Shown here piece after piece: positions 36,637 through 44,760 of a stretch of DNA of 64,000 nt (within the stretch, counting starts at the first letter, position 1; each line of letters starts with the position of its first letter). Below the pieces are notes generated by a model. The model worked only from the letters and a program-made list of their open reading frames with translations. It did not search any database and was not told where the DNA came from. A program made the translations under genes and the position numbers. This DNA is from Paenibacillus flagellatus (GTDB taxonomy: Bacteria; Bacillota; Bacilli; Paenibacillales; NBRC-103111): contig NZ_QJVJ01000007.1 of assembly GCF_003217775.1 (NCBI RefSeq), forward strand, positions 1 through 64,000, in the 5' to 3' direction.

Positions 36637-37473
36637 ATGAAAACGGCCAAGTCGATGTCGCGGCTGCGCGGGCTGATCGGAAACTTGCAGGTGCACGTAT
36701 CGTTCGCCGCCTATTCGAAGGTGAATATGAAATGGCGGCAGCTGAATTTCGTGCCGGATTTCAACCGGCTGTATTATATCCGGGAAGGGGAAGGGTGTCT
36801 CGTCATCGACGGCGTGACGTACCATCCCCGGCCCGGGCAGCTTTTCGTCATGCCGGCGGGGGTCAAGCAGTCGTATTACGCGATTAATGAAAACGCTTTC
36901 GGAAAGTATTGGTGCCACTTCACGGCCAAAATCGGCGAGACGGACTTGTTCCGTCTGACCGGCGGCCCGTATTTTATCGACGTGGACGATCACGACCGGC
37001 TGACCGGCTTGTTCGAAAGGCTGATCGCGCATTACGAGAGCGGGAGCTTCACGGCCGCGCTGATGCAAAAGGCGGCGCTGCTCGAAATGATCGGCTTGTT
37101 TTTGGAAGGCGCGTTGTCCGGCGGCCACTCGTTTCAACCGGATGGGGAGGATCGCGGGCTTGCGCATTTGAACGTCGTGCTGAAGCATATCGAACGGCAT
37201 CTGGACACGAACGTGACGGTGCACGAGCTGGCCGAGCTCGTCCATTTCCATCCGAACTATTTCATCCGCCGGTTCCGCGAGCTGGTCGGGCTTTCCCCGA
37301 ACCAGTACATCTTGCGGCTGAAGCTGGAAAAGGCGAAAACGCTGCTCGCCGCCACCGGCACGCCCGTCTCGGACGTCGCCCGGCAGGTCGGCATGGAGCC
37401 GTATTATTTCTCCCGCCTGTTCAAGCGGCATACGGGCTTGCCGCCGTCGGAATACCGCCGGCTGATGCAGTAG
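36637..37473 (+). CDS. AraC-family regulator with cupin sensor domain
   Basis: Predicted activator of 278 residues. The N-terminal part (about 20-110) has the cupin pattern YYIREGEGCLVIDGVTYHPRPGQLFVMPAG used to sense sugars or related small molecules. The C-terminal two-helix-turn-helix domain runs from about 185: LDTNVTVHELAELVHFHPNYFIRRFRELVGLSPNQYI and PVSDVARQVGMEPYYFSRLFKRHTGLPPSEYRR. The PhyH-HEAT gene 143 bp downstream on the same strand is its likely target: its promoter has a good -10 and a poor -35, typical of activator dependence. Confidence 0.93.
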   Translation: MKTAKSMSRLRGLIGNLQVHVSFAAYSKVNMKWRQLNFVPDFNRLYYIREGEGCLVIDGVTYHPRPGQLFVMPAGVKQSYYAINENAFGKYWCHFTAKIGETDLFRLTGGPYFIDVDDHDRLTGLFERLIAHYESGSFTAALMQKAALLEMIGLFLEGALSGGHSFQPDGEDRGLAHLNVVLKHIERHLDTNVTVHELAELVHFHPNYFIRRFRELVGLSPNQYILRLKLEKAKTLLAATGTPVSDVARQVGMEPYYFSRLFKRHTGLPPSEYRRLMQ

Positions 37474-37544
37474 CGGCGTTCGCGGGTATCGTCCGTTTGC
37501 CCGAAACGGGTTTGTTTTGTGCAAGCCGAAGTGAACTTCCTCCA

Positions 37545-37573
37545 TTTTCCGAAGCGCCTCTCCCCCGTAAGAT
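37545..37573 (+). promoter_or_regulatory. Candidate activator-dependent promoter of the PhyH-HEAT gene
   Basis: TTTTCC (37545-37550), 17 bp, TAAGAT (37568-37573). The weak -35 fits need for the AraC-type activator upstream. Confidence 0.4.
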
Positions 37574-37615
37574 GAAGGGGTAGCGACGATTTTCATCGAT
37601 TGGGAGGAATGGGGC

Positions 37616-39148
37616 ATGGAGAACGGGTTGCGCTTGTTGACCGACGCGCAGATGCGGCAGTTTCTTACGGAAGGGTACGTCCTGTTGAAGACGGATTTCC
37701 CGGAATCGTTCCACCGGCGGCTCGTCGAGCAGCTGAGCGACGTGTACCGGACGGAGGGCAATCCGGGCAACAACTTGCTCCCCCGCGTGCGGGAGCTGCA
37801 AAAGGTGTTCGACCACCCCGTCGTGAAAGGGGCGCTGACGAGCGTCCTCGGGCCGGACTACAGCATGCATGCGCACCGGCACGGCCATTACAACAACTCG
37901 CCGAAGCCCGGCGGCTGGCATAAGGACAGCTATTGGGGGTACAGCCGGATGCGCAACCACCGGCCTTGGTGGGCGATGATCATGTACTTCCCGCAGGATA
38001 CGCCCGTCGAGCTCGGGCCGACCGGGATCATGCCGGGAACGCAATGCTACGAAAGCCGGACGTTCGCCTCGGACGAAAGCGAAGGGGAAGTGACGGCGGC
38101 CGGCGCGGCCGGCACGTTCGCGCTCATCCATTACGATATATGGCACCGGTCGACGGCGAACGTGGCCGGGCGGGAGCGGTTCATGCTCAAGTTCGAATTT
38201 ATGCGCACGCAGGCGCCGACCGGACCGAGCTGGGACAATCGGGATCCGGTCTGGCGATCACCGTCCGCCATCGAAGCGCCGCTGCATGCCCATGAGGCGA
38301 TGTGGCGCGACGCGTGGCGTTGGCTCATGGGCCGCGACGAGGCGGCGGACGCCGTCGACGGAGGCGGTGCCGACGTCGCCGCGCTGCTCGAGCGGCTCCG
38401 CTCCGCCGACGCGGCCGAGCGGACGCTGGCGGCCGACCGGCTCGCGCTGCTCGGCCCCGCCGCCGCCGCGGCCGGCGCGGTGCCCGCGCTGGCGGGCGCG
38501 CTCGCCGACGCGTTCGAGCCGGCGGCGCTGAACGCGGCGTACGGGCTCGCCCGCATGGGCGACGCCGGCGTCGCGGCGCTGCTCGCCGCGCTCGGCGGCG
38601 ACGCGCCGGCCGTGTCGCGGTGCGCCGCGTACGGCCTCGCCGTCGCCGGCGAAGCCGCGCTCGGCGGGCTGCTCGCGGCGCTCGCGAGCGACCGCGACGA
38701 GACGGCGGCGCGCGCGGCGTTCGCGCTCGGCGAGCAGCGGGCCGCGGCCGCGTCGGCGCCGGCGGTGCGGGCGCTCGCCGCGCTGCTCGAGCGGCCGTCG
38801 GAGCGGCTGCGCCAAGCGGCGGTCGACGCGCTCGGCAACGTCGGCGCGTACCGCGGCGATGCGGCGGCGGACGCCGGCGTCGCGGCGCTGGCGCGCGCGC
38901 TGCGCGATGCGGACGTGCAAGTCCGCTTCATGGCGGGCTTGGCGCTCGCGAAGTGGGGCGCCCGGGCGGAGGCGGCCGTTCCGGCGCTGGTCGAGGCGCT
39001 GGACGACGACAATCGCTACGTGCGCGCCCACGCGGCGGAGGCGCTCTACTACATCGGCACGCCGAACGCGAAGGAGGCGCTGCTCGACTTTTTGCGCGGC
39101 TCCCGCTGGTGTCCGACGACGACGCCGGCGAGCACGTTTTATCCTTGA
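37616..39148 (+). CDS. Phytanoyl-CoA dioxygenase-family (PhyH) domain fused to HEAT repeats
   Basis: Fe(II)/2-oxoglutarate-type oxygenase of 510 residues. The double-stranded beta-helix domain (1-230) has the metal triad H102-x-D104 (GGWHKDSYWG) and H177 (HYDIWHRST), with a distal Arg in RERFMLKF. From about 255 to 500 the protein is an Ala-rich array of some seven HEAT-like repeats (ALNAAYGLARMGDAGVAALL, AALGGLLAAL, QAAVDALGNVGAY, VPALVEALDDDNRYVRAHAAEALYYIGT), a protein-binding solenoid. The repeat DNA is even more GC-rich than its surroundings. Substrate unknown; the cupin-sensing AraC gene upstream suggests a small hydroxylated metabolite. GGGAGG precedes the ATG. Confidence 0.88.
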   Translation: MENGLRLLTDAQMRQFLTEGYVLLKTDFPESFHRRLVEQLSDVYRTEGNPGNNLLPRVRELQKVFDHPVVKGALTSVLGPDYSMHAHRHGHYNNSPKPGGWHKDSYWGYSRMRNHRPWWAMIMYFPQDTPVELGPTGIMPGTQCYESRTFASDESEGEVTAAGAAGTFALIHYDIWHRSTANVAGRERFMLKFEFMRTQAPTGPSWDNRDPVWRSPSAIEAPLHAHEAMWRDAWRWLMGRDEAADAVDGGGADVAALLERLRSADAAERTLAADRLALLGPAAAAAGAVPALAGALADAFEPAALNAAYGLARMGDAGVAALLAALGGDAPAVSRCAAYGLAVAGEAALGGLLAALASDRDETAARAAFALGEQRAAAASAPAVRALAALLERPSERLRQAAVDALGNVGAYRGDAAADAGVAALARALRDADVQVRFMAGLALAKWGARAEAAVPALVEALDDDNRYVRAHAAEALYYIGTPNAKEALLDFLRGSRWCPTTTPASTFYP

Positions 39149-39172
39149 GCTGCGGCGGCGCAAGCCGGCGAC

Positions 39173-39205
39173 ATCCGGGTTCCCGTGTGGGGGCCCGGAT
39201 TTTTT
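39173..39205 (+). terminator. Terminator after the PhyH-HEAT gene
   Basis: ATCCGGG (39173-39179) pairs with CCCGGAT (39194-39200), followed by T's. Confidence 0.85.
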
Positions 39206-39315
39206 ATGGGGGAAGGGGGGACGTGAAGCGCCGCAGCTCGCGCCTCCCCCGCCGGGCGCCTCGTTTTTTGACGAATAGTGTGGTACACTTTGGATGTCAT
39301 TTTAGAGGAGATAGG

Positions 39316-41283
39316 ATGGGAGATATGGCTCGACACGTGGATCGCAGAACGGCCCGCAAAAATTTATGGGTTTTTCTCGCACTGGTAGGCGTCGCCGTCG
39401 TCATCGCCGCCGTAACCGCCGTTCGGCTGCTGGGCGATGCGGGCAAGACGCCCCCGAAATCGAACGAAACGCCGAATTCCGGCAAGCTGCAGCCGGTCCA
39501 ATCGGTTCAGGCGCCGAAAAACGATTACGACGTCGTCGTCGTCGGCACCGACCCGGAGGGCGTCACCGCCGCCGTATCCGCCGCGCGCAACGGCTTGAAG
39601 ACGCTGCTGGTCGACGGCCGCGACCGCGAAATATTGGGCGGCTTGATGACGCTCGGCTGGCTGAACAGCCTCGACCATAACTACGACCGGGAGAAGCCCG
39701 GGAGCACCGACATTTTGAACAAGGGATTGTTCTCCGAATGGTACAAGCAGGTCGAGGGCGACTCGTTCGACGTCATTACGGCGGCCAACGCGTTCAACGC
39801 GATGGTGAAAAACGAGAAAAACATCGATCTGCTGCTGAAGACGAAATCGATCGAACCGAAGCTGGCGGACGGAACGAACGGCAACAAAAAAGTCGTCGGC
39901 GTCACCGTCACGACCGCCGACGGCACGAAGCGGGACGTCGCCGCCAAAGCCGTCATCGACGCGACGCAGGACGCGGACATCGCGGCGGCGTCGGGCGTGC
40001 CGTATACGATCGGGCGCGCCGATCTCGGCGACGAGAAGGCGAGAATGGCGGTAACGGCCGTGTTCCGGCTGAAAAACGTCACGCCCGACGTCTGGAAGCA
40101 GGTGCAGAAGCGGCTGAGGGACGACGGCGATCCGAATACGGACGCCAACGAACGCAGCGCCTGGGGCTACGGGGAAATGCAGAAGTACCCGCCGAACAAC
40201 AAGGAGCGGGTCAAAATGCGCGGCTTGAACATCGGCCGGCAAAACGACGACACGATGCTCATCAACGCGCTGCAAATTTTCGGCATCGACGGCCTTGATC
40301 CGAACTCGCGCGCGGAGGCGTTCGAGATCGCGAAGAAAGAGCTGCCGTACGTCGTCGACTACATGAAGAAGCTGTACCCCGAGTTCGCGAACCTGGTATG
40401 GGACGCGGTCGCGCCCGAGCTGTACATCCGGGAGACGCGTCACATCGTGGGCGAATACCGGCTGACGATGATCGACGTGCTCGAAAACCGCGACCAATGG
40501 GACCGGATCGGCTTCGGCTCGTACCCGGTCGACATCCAGCGCATATCGCCGACCGACAACGGAGCGGTCATGAGCCATCCGATCAAGTATGCGATTCCGT
40601 TCCGCTCGATCGTGCCGCTGAAGGCGGACGGGCTGCTCGTCGTCGGCCGGTCGGCCAGCTTCGATACGCTGCCGCACGGCAGCGCCCGCGTCATTCCGGT
40701 CGGCATGGCGACGGCCCAGGCGGCCGGTGCGGCGGCGAAGCTCGCGATCGACAAAGGCGTGACGTTCCGCGAGCTGTCCGCGTCGAAGGAGCTGATCGCC
40801 TCGCTGCAGGACATGCTGAACAAGCAGGGCATGGAGCTGAAGCCGTACGAGCTCAAGCCGGAGCCGTACATGGAACAGAAGGCGTATCCGGGCTTGAAGA
40901 CGGTCGTCAGCATGGGGCTCGTCATCGGCGGCTACGACAACAGCGGCTTCAATACGCTCCCGGATTCGAACCCGCAGCGTCTGCTCAACCTGATGCAGGG
41001 CGTGAAGCGGGTGAAGAAGCTGCCGGGCGACCCGAGCGGCGTCGTCGCCGGCATGCAGGAGCCCGCGAAGCAGCCGCTCACGCTCGAGCAGGCGGCTTGG
41101 ACGATCGCCAAAACGGCGGGCTTTGACGTGGCCGCGGACAAGGCGGTGGCCGAGCTGCTGGCCAAGGGCATGCTGCAGCAGGCGACCGTCGACGGCATCG
41201 CCGACAAGCGGAAGCTGAGCAACGGCGACACGTACATGATGATCCGCGATTTGGTCGAATCGCTGGCGAAGACGAAGACATAA
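39316..41283 (+). CDS. Membrane-anchored FAD-dependent oxidoreductase
   Basis: Predicted flavoprotein of 655 residues of the FAD_oxidored group. An N-terminal helix (about 17-40, LWVFLALVGVAVVIAAVTAV) anchors it, likely with the enzyme outside, since a linker rich in Pro/Asn/Gln follows. The nucleotide fold starts DYDVVVVGTDPEGVTAAVSAARNG, where the usual GxGxxG reads G77-T-D79-P-E-G82. A second FAD contact is VVGRSASFDTLPHGSARVIPVGMATAQAAGAAA. The C terminus has an SLH/EF-like helical part (QPLTLEQAAWTIAKTAGFDV). ATG 39316 follows GAGGAG; the frame is open far upstream through the HEAT region, but this is a composition effect. Substrate unknown. Confidence 0.88.
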   Translation: MGDMARHVDRRTARKNLWVFLALVGVAVVIAAVTAVRLLGDAGKTPPKSNETPNSGKLQPVQSVQAPKNDYDVVVVGTDPEGVTAAVSAARNGLKTLLVDGRDREILGGLMTLGWLNSLDHNYDREKPGSTDILNKGLFSEWYKQVEGDSFDVITAANAFNAMVKNEKNIDLLLKTKSIEPKLADGTNGNKKVVGVTVTTADGTKRDVAAKAVIDATQDADIAAASGVPYTIGRADLGDEKARMAVTAVFRLKNVTPDVWKQVQKRLRDDGDPNTDANERSAWGYGEMQKYPPNNKERVKMRGLNIGRQNDDTMLINALQIFGIDGLDPNSRAEAFEIAKKELPYVVDYMKKLYPEFANLVWDAVAPELYIRETRHIVGEYRLTMIDVLENRDQWDRIGFGSYPVDIQRISPTDNGAVMSHPIKYAIPFRSIVPLKADGLLVVGRSASFDTLPHGSARVIPVGMATAQAAGAAAKLAIDKGVTFRELSASKELIASLQDMLNKQGMELKPYELKPEPYMEQKAYPGLKTVVSMGLVIGGYDNSGFNTLPDSNPQRLLNLMQGVKRVKKLPGDPSGVVAGMQEPAKQPLTLEQAAWTIAKTAGFDVAADKAVAELLAKGMLQQATVDGIADKRKLSNGDTYMMIRDLVESLAKTKT

Positions 41284-41331
41284 ACCGGCCTCGCGCGCAA
41301 GTGCGGCGAAGGGCGGGCCATGCCCGCCGCG

Positions 41332-41364
41332 ACAAGCGTCCTCGGAAGAGGACGCTTGTTTTTT
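41332..41364 (+). terminator. Terminator after the FAD oxidoreductase gene
   Basis: ACAAGCGTCCTC and GAGGACGCTTGT form a perfect 12-bp stem around GGAA, with seven T's. A second hairpin, GGCGGGC/GCCCGCC, lies just before at 41312-41329. Confidence 0.95.
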
Positions 41365-41478
41365 CTACGGACCGCAATCGGGAAGAAGTCATGCGGACCT
41401 CCGTATGGTATGGTGAATGGACAGGGTCCGGCCCGCCAATCGGCCGCCCCCAATGAATAAACCGAAGGAGGATGCAAA

Positions 41479-41889
41479 ATGCCCGCGGACAAAAAAGAGT
41501 CGGGCTCCCGGCAAGTAGCCGACTTCATGATCAAGCTCGACCACCCGTTGAAGAACGAAATCGAGGAGGTCCGGGCGATCGTGGCGAGCGCGGATCCGCG
41601 GCTCGGGGAGCATATCAAATGGAACGCGCCCAGCTTTTTTCTCGGAGAGGAGGATCGGATTACGTTCAACCTGAAGGGTAAAGGATTTTTCCGCCTTGTG
41701 TTTCATTGCGGAGCCAAGGCGAAAGCTCGCGAAGGAAAACAGCCGTTGTTCGAGGATACGACCGGACTGCTGGAATGGGCGGCGCCGGATCGGGCCGTCG
41801 TGAAGCTGACCGATAGGAACGACGTTCGGGAGAAGGAGGACAAGCTTCGCCGGCTCGTCGCGAAGTGGCTTGAAGCGACGGAATCGTAA
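41479..41889 (+). CDS. DUF1801-domain protein
   Basis: Small cytoplasmic protein, 136 residues, of the DUF1801/YdhG-like family (fold related to frataxin-like iron-binding or YjbR proteins; no proven function). Conserved parts: VADFMIKLDHPLKNEIEEVRAIV, EHIKWNAPSFF, FRLVFHCGAKAK, and RAVVKLTDRNDVREKEDKL. GAAGGAGG precedes the ATG. It stands alone between terminators. Confidence 0.9.
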   Translation: MPADKKESGSRQVADFMIKLDHPLKNEIEEVRAIVASADPRLGEHIKWNAPSFFLGEEDRITFNLKGKGFFRLVFHCGAKAKAREGKQPLFEDTTGLLEWAAPDRAVVKLTDRNDVREKEDKLRRLVAKWLEATES

Positions 41890-41926
41890 AGGGCGAAGGG
41901 GCGACGCCTGCAATCGCTTTCCCGAA

Positions 41927-42054
41927 TGTAATACGATTGTAATCTGTTTTTCATTCCGGCTTAACACGGTCCGCCTATAATAAATATCGACCCCCTTTTT
42001 TATATAGAAACATTGGATAACCTGCGGAGGATGCCGCGGGTTTTTTTCTTTTTT
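41927..42054 (+). other. Promoter followed at once by a terminator: possible short orphan transcript
   Basis: TATAAT at 41976-41981 is followed, about 40 bp on, by a terminator: AACCTGCGG (42019-42027) pairs with CCGCGGGTT (42034-42042), then T7-C-T8. Upstream, TGTAAT occurs at 41927 and 41938, exactly 11 bp apart, and TTAACA at 41961. The -35 is poor, so an activator may bind the repeats. A transcript of about 60 nt with no reading frame is predicted. The hairpin may instead end transcription of the DUF1801 gene. Confidence 0.4.
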
Positions 42055-42065
42055 CGGGGAACCTA

Positions 42066-42118
42066 TTGACAGTCGCTTCGAACGGCAGTAAGATTTCATT
42101 GAACAAACGGTGAACGAA
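42066..42118 (+). promoter_or_regulatory. tetR promoter and operator A
   Basis: TTGACA (42066-42071), 17 bp, TAAGAT (42089-42094). Just after lies TTCATT-N12-AACGAA (42095-42118), nearly the same as operator B at 42861-42884, so TetR probably represses itself. Confidence 0.7.
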
Positions 42119-42141
42119 ATGACGGAGAGAGTGAACGCCCC

Positions 42142-42786
42142 ATGACGCGACAACCCCGCAGCCGCGCGATGACGAGCCGCGACAAGCAGGCGGCCGAACG
42201 CCGGGAGCAGCTGCTCGAGTCGGCCAAATCGCTGTTCGCGGAGAAAGGCTTCCACGCCACGTCGACGCGGATGATTTGCCAGAAGATCGGGATGGCGGAC
42301 GGTCTGCTGTACCATTATTTTCCGGACGGCAAGATGGAGATGCTGCAGACGATCATGAAGGAAGGCCACGAGCGGCGCGTCGCCCTCGTCGACGAATCGC
42401 GCCATCTGCACGACGACGATCCGAACGTTCCGCTTCGACAAAAGCTGCTCGAGTTCGCTCGCGCCTTGTACGGCATTTTGCAATCCGACCTCGACCTGCT
42501 GCGCATCCAGTTCCGCGAGCGCGAGCTGTTCGACCCTTCGGTCGTCGACTTCATGTCGGCATCGATTCGGGAGCGGCAGCGGCATATGGCGAACGTGCTG
42601 GAACGCCGCGCGGCCCGGGGCGAAATTCGCGAGATGGACTACGAGATGGCCGCCCTGCAGGTGATGTCGATCAACTTGACGGCGATGTTCCGTGTCTTGA
42701 CGGGCATCGATTTGATCGGCGAAGATATCGAGGCTTACCGGGAGCGAATCGTCGACCATTTGCTGGACAGCTGGAAAAGGACGTAG
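42142..42786 (+). CDS. TetR-family transcriptional repressor
   Basis: 214 residues. DNA-binding region REQLLESAKSLFAEKGFHATSTRMICQKIGMADGLLYHYFPDGK is the standard TetR helix-turn-helix (about 21-65); the C-terminal ligand domain is all-helical with FRERELFDPSVVDFM and LEIREMDYEMAALQVMSIN-like segments. The matching operators at its own promoter and at the following membrane-protein gene indicate control of both. The inducer is unknown. Confidence 0.93.
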   Translation: MTRQPRSRAMTSRDKQAAERREQLLESAKSLFAEKGFHATSTRMICQKIGMADGLLYHYFPDGKMEMLQTIMKEGHERRVALVDESRHLHDDDPNVPLRQKLLEFARALYGILQSDLDLLRIQFRERELFDPSVVDFMSASIRERQRHMANVLERRAARGEIREMDYEMAALQVMSINLTAMFRVLTGIDLIGEDIEAYRERIVDHLLDSWKRT

Positions 42787-42860
42787 CTTTGTTCCCGGCA
42801 AGCAGCGCACGAAACGAGCTCAACATGTCCCCTCGACAAGAGGGGATTGCTTTGGCCCAT

Positions 42861-42884
42861 TTCATTCACTGAATGTTCAATGAA
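42861..42884 (+). promoter_or_regulatory. TetR operator B before the membrane-protein gene
   Basis: TTCATT (42861-42866) and AATGAA (42879-42884) are inverted with 12 bp between. Read on the minus strand it equals operator A at 20 of 24 positions, including an unbroken TTCATTGAACA. It ends 21 bp before the ATG. Confidence 0.65.
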
Positions 42885-42905
42885 AAATGGACGGGAGTGT
42901 CGGAT

Positions 42906-44120
42906 ATGAACGGAACGAAACAGTATTTTGCGCAAAAAAGCGTATGGGCGGGCTTGCTCGCCGTCGTTGCGATCGTCGCTCTGCTCGGATGGGCGTTCGT
43001 CGGCTCGACGGTCAACCCGGTGCCGAAGCGGATTCCGGTAGCGCTCGTCGCGGCCGACAAGGGCGCGGACGTGCCGGGAAAGGGCCGCATGAATATCGGG
43101 GACGTGCTCAAGCAGAAGCTGACGACGGAGATGACGCCGACGGGCGAGAAGTCTCCCTTCGAATGGACGGTGCTGGATGACGAGCAGGCGGCGGCGGAAG
43201 GGCTGGACCGGCAAACGTTTTACGCCGTCGTCGTCCTGCCGGAGACGCTCAGCGCCGACTTCGTCGCGCTCCTGTCGCCGCAGCCGAAACCGGCCGAGGT
43301 GCGCGTGCTGGTCAACCAGGGAAAAAGCGGCGTCGCGGCGACGATGGTGACGCAGGCGGTTGGCAAAATGCTCGAAGGGGCGAACGCGGCGCTGCGGGAG
43401 CAGGCGCTCGGCCAGCTGCAGCAAATGAAAGGGGACGCCGTTTCGATCGCGCAGGCGAAGGCGTTGGCCGCACCGCTCGCCGTTACGTTCCAGACGGTGC
43501 ACCCGATATTGCCGAATACGGCCAACGGCAACGCCCCCGTCGTCCTGACCCAGCTGGCGTGGATATCCGCCCTCGCCGCCACCGTGCTTCTGTTTGTTGC
43601 GGCAGGCAAAGCCGGAGCGGGAGCATCGGGCGGGTGGGGGATCGCGGCGTCGCAGCTGATCGCCGGCCTCGCGTACGCGGTCGTCGCGTCGGCTGCCATT
43701 TTGGCCGTCGTCGGCGGGCTGTTCGGCCTTGACGTGCCGGACGTAACGGAGACCGGATTGTTCTTGACCTTGGCCGTTTACAGCTTCTTCCTGCTGCAAT
43801 CGGCGATCGTCAATTGGATCGGGCTGAAAGGCATGCCGGTCTTGGTGCTGCTGTTCTTCTTCGGGCTGCCGATCTTGAACCTGCCGCCCGAATTTTTGCC
43901 GGATGCGGCCCGGGATTGGCTCTATTCGTGGATTCCGTTCCGGTTCAGCGCGGAAGGGCTGCGCGACTTGTTCTACTTCCGCCAAGGGCTGAACGTCGGC
44001 GGACCGGCTTCGGTGCTCGGCTGGATCGCGGCCGCGGGCGCCGTCGTCCTGCTCGCTTCCGGAGCGAAGCGGACGAAGCGGGCTCCCGAGCCGTCAGCTT
44101 CCGTCGACGCGGTCCGCTGA
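42906..44120 (+). CDS. ABC-2/YhgE-Pip-like integral membrane protein
   Basis: 404 residues: helix 1 at about 12-32 (WAGLLAVVAIVALLGWAFVG), an extracytoplasmic domain of about 190 residues starting STVNPVPKRIPVALVAADKGAD, then five to six helices (LAWISALAATVLLFVAAG onward) and a cytoplasmic basic tail. This layout is that of YhgE/Pip and ABC-2 type permeases, often TetR-controlled and involved in export of peptides or solvents. No ATPase gene follows, so it acts alone or with a shared ATPase. I start at ATG 42906 with GGGAG upstream; the ATG at 42873 overlaps operator B. The last 27 bases overlap the convergent zinc-ribbon gene. Confidence 0.82.
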   Translation: MNGTKQYFAQKSVWAGLLAVVAIVALLGWAFVGSTVNPVPKRIPVALVAADKGADVPGKGRMNIGDVLKQKLTTEMTPTGEKSPFEWTVLDDEQAAAEGLDRQTFYAVVVLPETLSADFVALLSPQPKPAEVRVLVNQGKSGVAATMVTQAVGKMLEGANAALREQALGQLQQMKGDAVSIAQAKALAAPLAVTFQTVHPILPNTANGNAPVVLTQLAWISALAATVLLFVAAGKAGAGASGGWGIAASQLIAGLAYAVVASAAILAVVGGLFGLDVPDVTETGLFLTLAVYSFFLLQSAIVNWIGLKGMPVLVLLFFFGLPILNLPPEFLPDAARDWLYSWIPFRFSAEGLRDLFYFRQGLNVGGPASVLGWIAAAGAVVLLASGAKRTKRAPEPSASVDAVR

Positions 44121-44279
44121 CTTGCCGCGCCCGGCGCCGCCATCGTCGGCTTGCCCGCCGTCGGCCTCCTCGAAGCAGGCGTGACAATACAAAGCGCCTC
44201 CGTCCGAGACGCCGTCCAAAAAGCCGCCCTTGCAGTAGACGGCGGTGCCGCACACGCGGCAATGACCGACCAGTTCCAT
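44094..44279 (-). CDS. Small zinc-ribbon protein
   Basis: 61 residues with two CxxC knuckles: C7-x2-C10 (HCRVCGTAVYC) and C32-x2-C35 (LYCHACFEE), spaced as in treble-clef/ribbon zinc proteins. The rest is an acidic Gly/Asp tail. GAGGAGG lies eight bases before the ATG at 44279, which supports a real gene. Its 3' end overlaps the membrane-protein gene on the other strand. Function unknown; such proteins are often annotated as hypothetical. Confidence 0.7.
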   Translation of the reverse strand: MELVGHCRVCGTAVYCKGGFLDGVSDGGALYCHACFEEADGGQADDGGAGRGKSADRVDGS

Positions 44280-44373
44280 GCTCGTTGCCTCCTCGCTATC
44301 GGGCTTACGACTTCATTGTAACATTTGCGCGTTCCCGCAAGGGTCGAATCTTGCCGGTTTCGGCCGGCGTTTC

Positions 44374-44402
44374 TTGACTTTGCGCGGTGTCAAGTATACA
44401 AT
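44374..44402 (+). promoter_or_regulatory. Promoter of the T-box hisS-aspS unit
   Basis: TTGACT (44374-44379), 17 bp, TACAAT (44397-44402). Transcription should start near 44409, in front of the T-box leader. Confidence 0.8.
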
Positions 44403-44409
44403 CAATACG

Positions 44410-44760
44410 ATATGAATCCGATTCTAGGATGGGACCGAGTACTCCGAACCCAAGTCTGCAGAGAGGGAAGCCTTGCGGCTGGAAGCTTCCCGGCGATGGA
44501 CGGACGAACAACCTCCCGGAGAACGGACGGGGAACCCCGGGCGACGTTTTGTCGATCCGTGCCAAGCGGCGCGTTGTCGGCGGATGCGCTCCGGCCAGTA
44601 GCCGTTTCGCGCAGGCGGGCGTTATCCGCGTCAAGTGCGTGCTTGCTCCGTCGGCCGATTTTCGGCGACGCGGCGGCGCGAATGCGGGTGGTACCGCGGG
44701 AAAGCTCGGCTTATGCGATCGTCCCGTCCCAGGCAGCGATGCCGGGGACGGGTTTTTTGC
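44410..44760 (+). ncRNA. T-box riboswitch leader of hisS-aspS
   Basis: Senses uncharged tRNA and lets transcription pass a terminator. The T-box core GCGGGTGGTACCGCGG is at 44684-44699. Stem I features precede it: GAGTAC (loop-E strand), GCAGAGAGGG and GGCTGGAAGC, then CCCGGAG. The terminator is CCCGTCCC (44723-44730) with GGGACGGG (44745-44752) and six T's. The antiterminator would use 44684-44699. The specifier is unclear: no CAC or CAT occurs from 44479 to 44521, but GAC, GAT and AAC do; GAACAAC is at 44506-44512. Confidence 0.9.

Noticed and set aside
36888-36901. cre-like TGAAAACGCTTTCG
   Set aside because: Lies in the middle of the AraC coding region, where it encodes part of a normal Glu-Asn-Ala-Phe-Gly stretch; probably chance.
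38302-39315. In-frame extension of the FAD oxidoreductase upstream through the HEAT region
   Set aside because: Translation is Arg/Gly/Ala low-complexity in a different frame from the HEAT repeats; ATG 39316 has a good ribosome site after a terminator.
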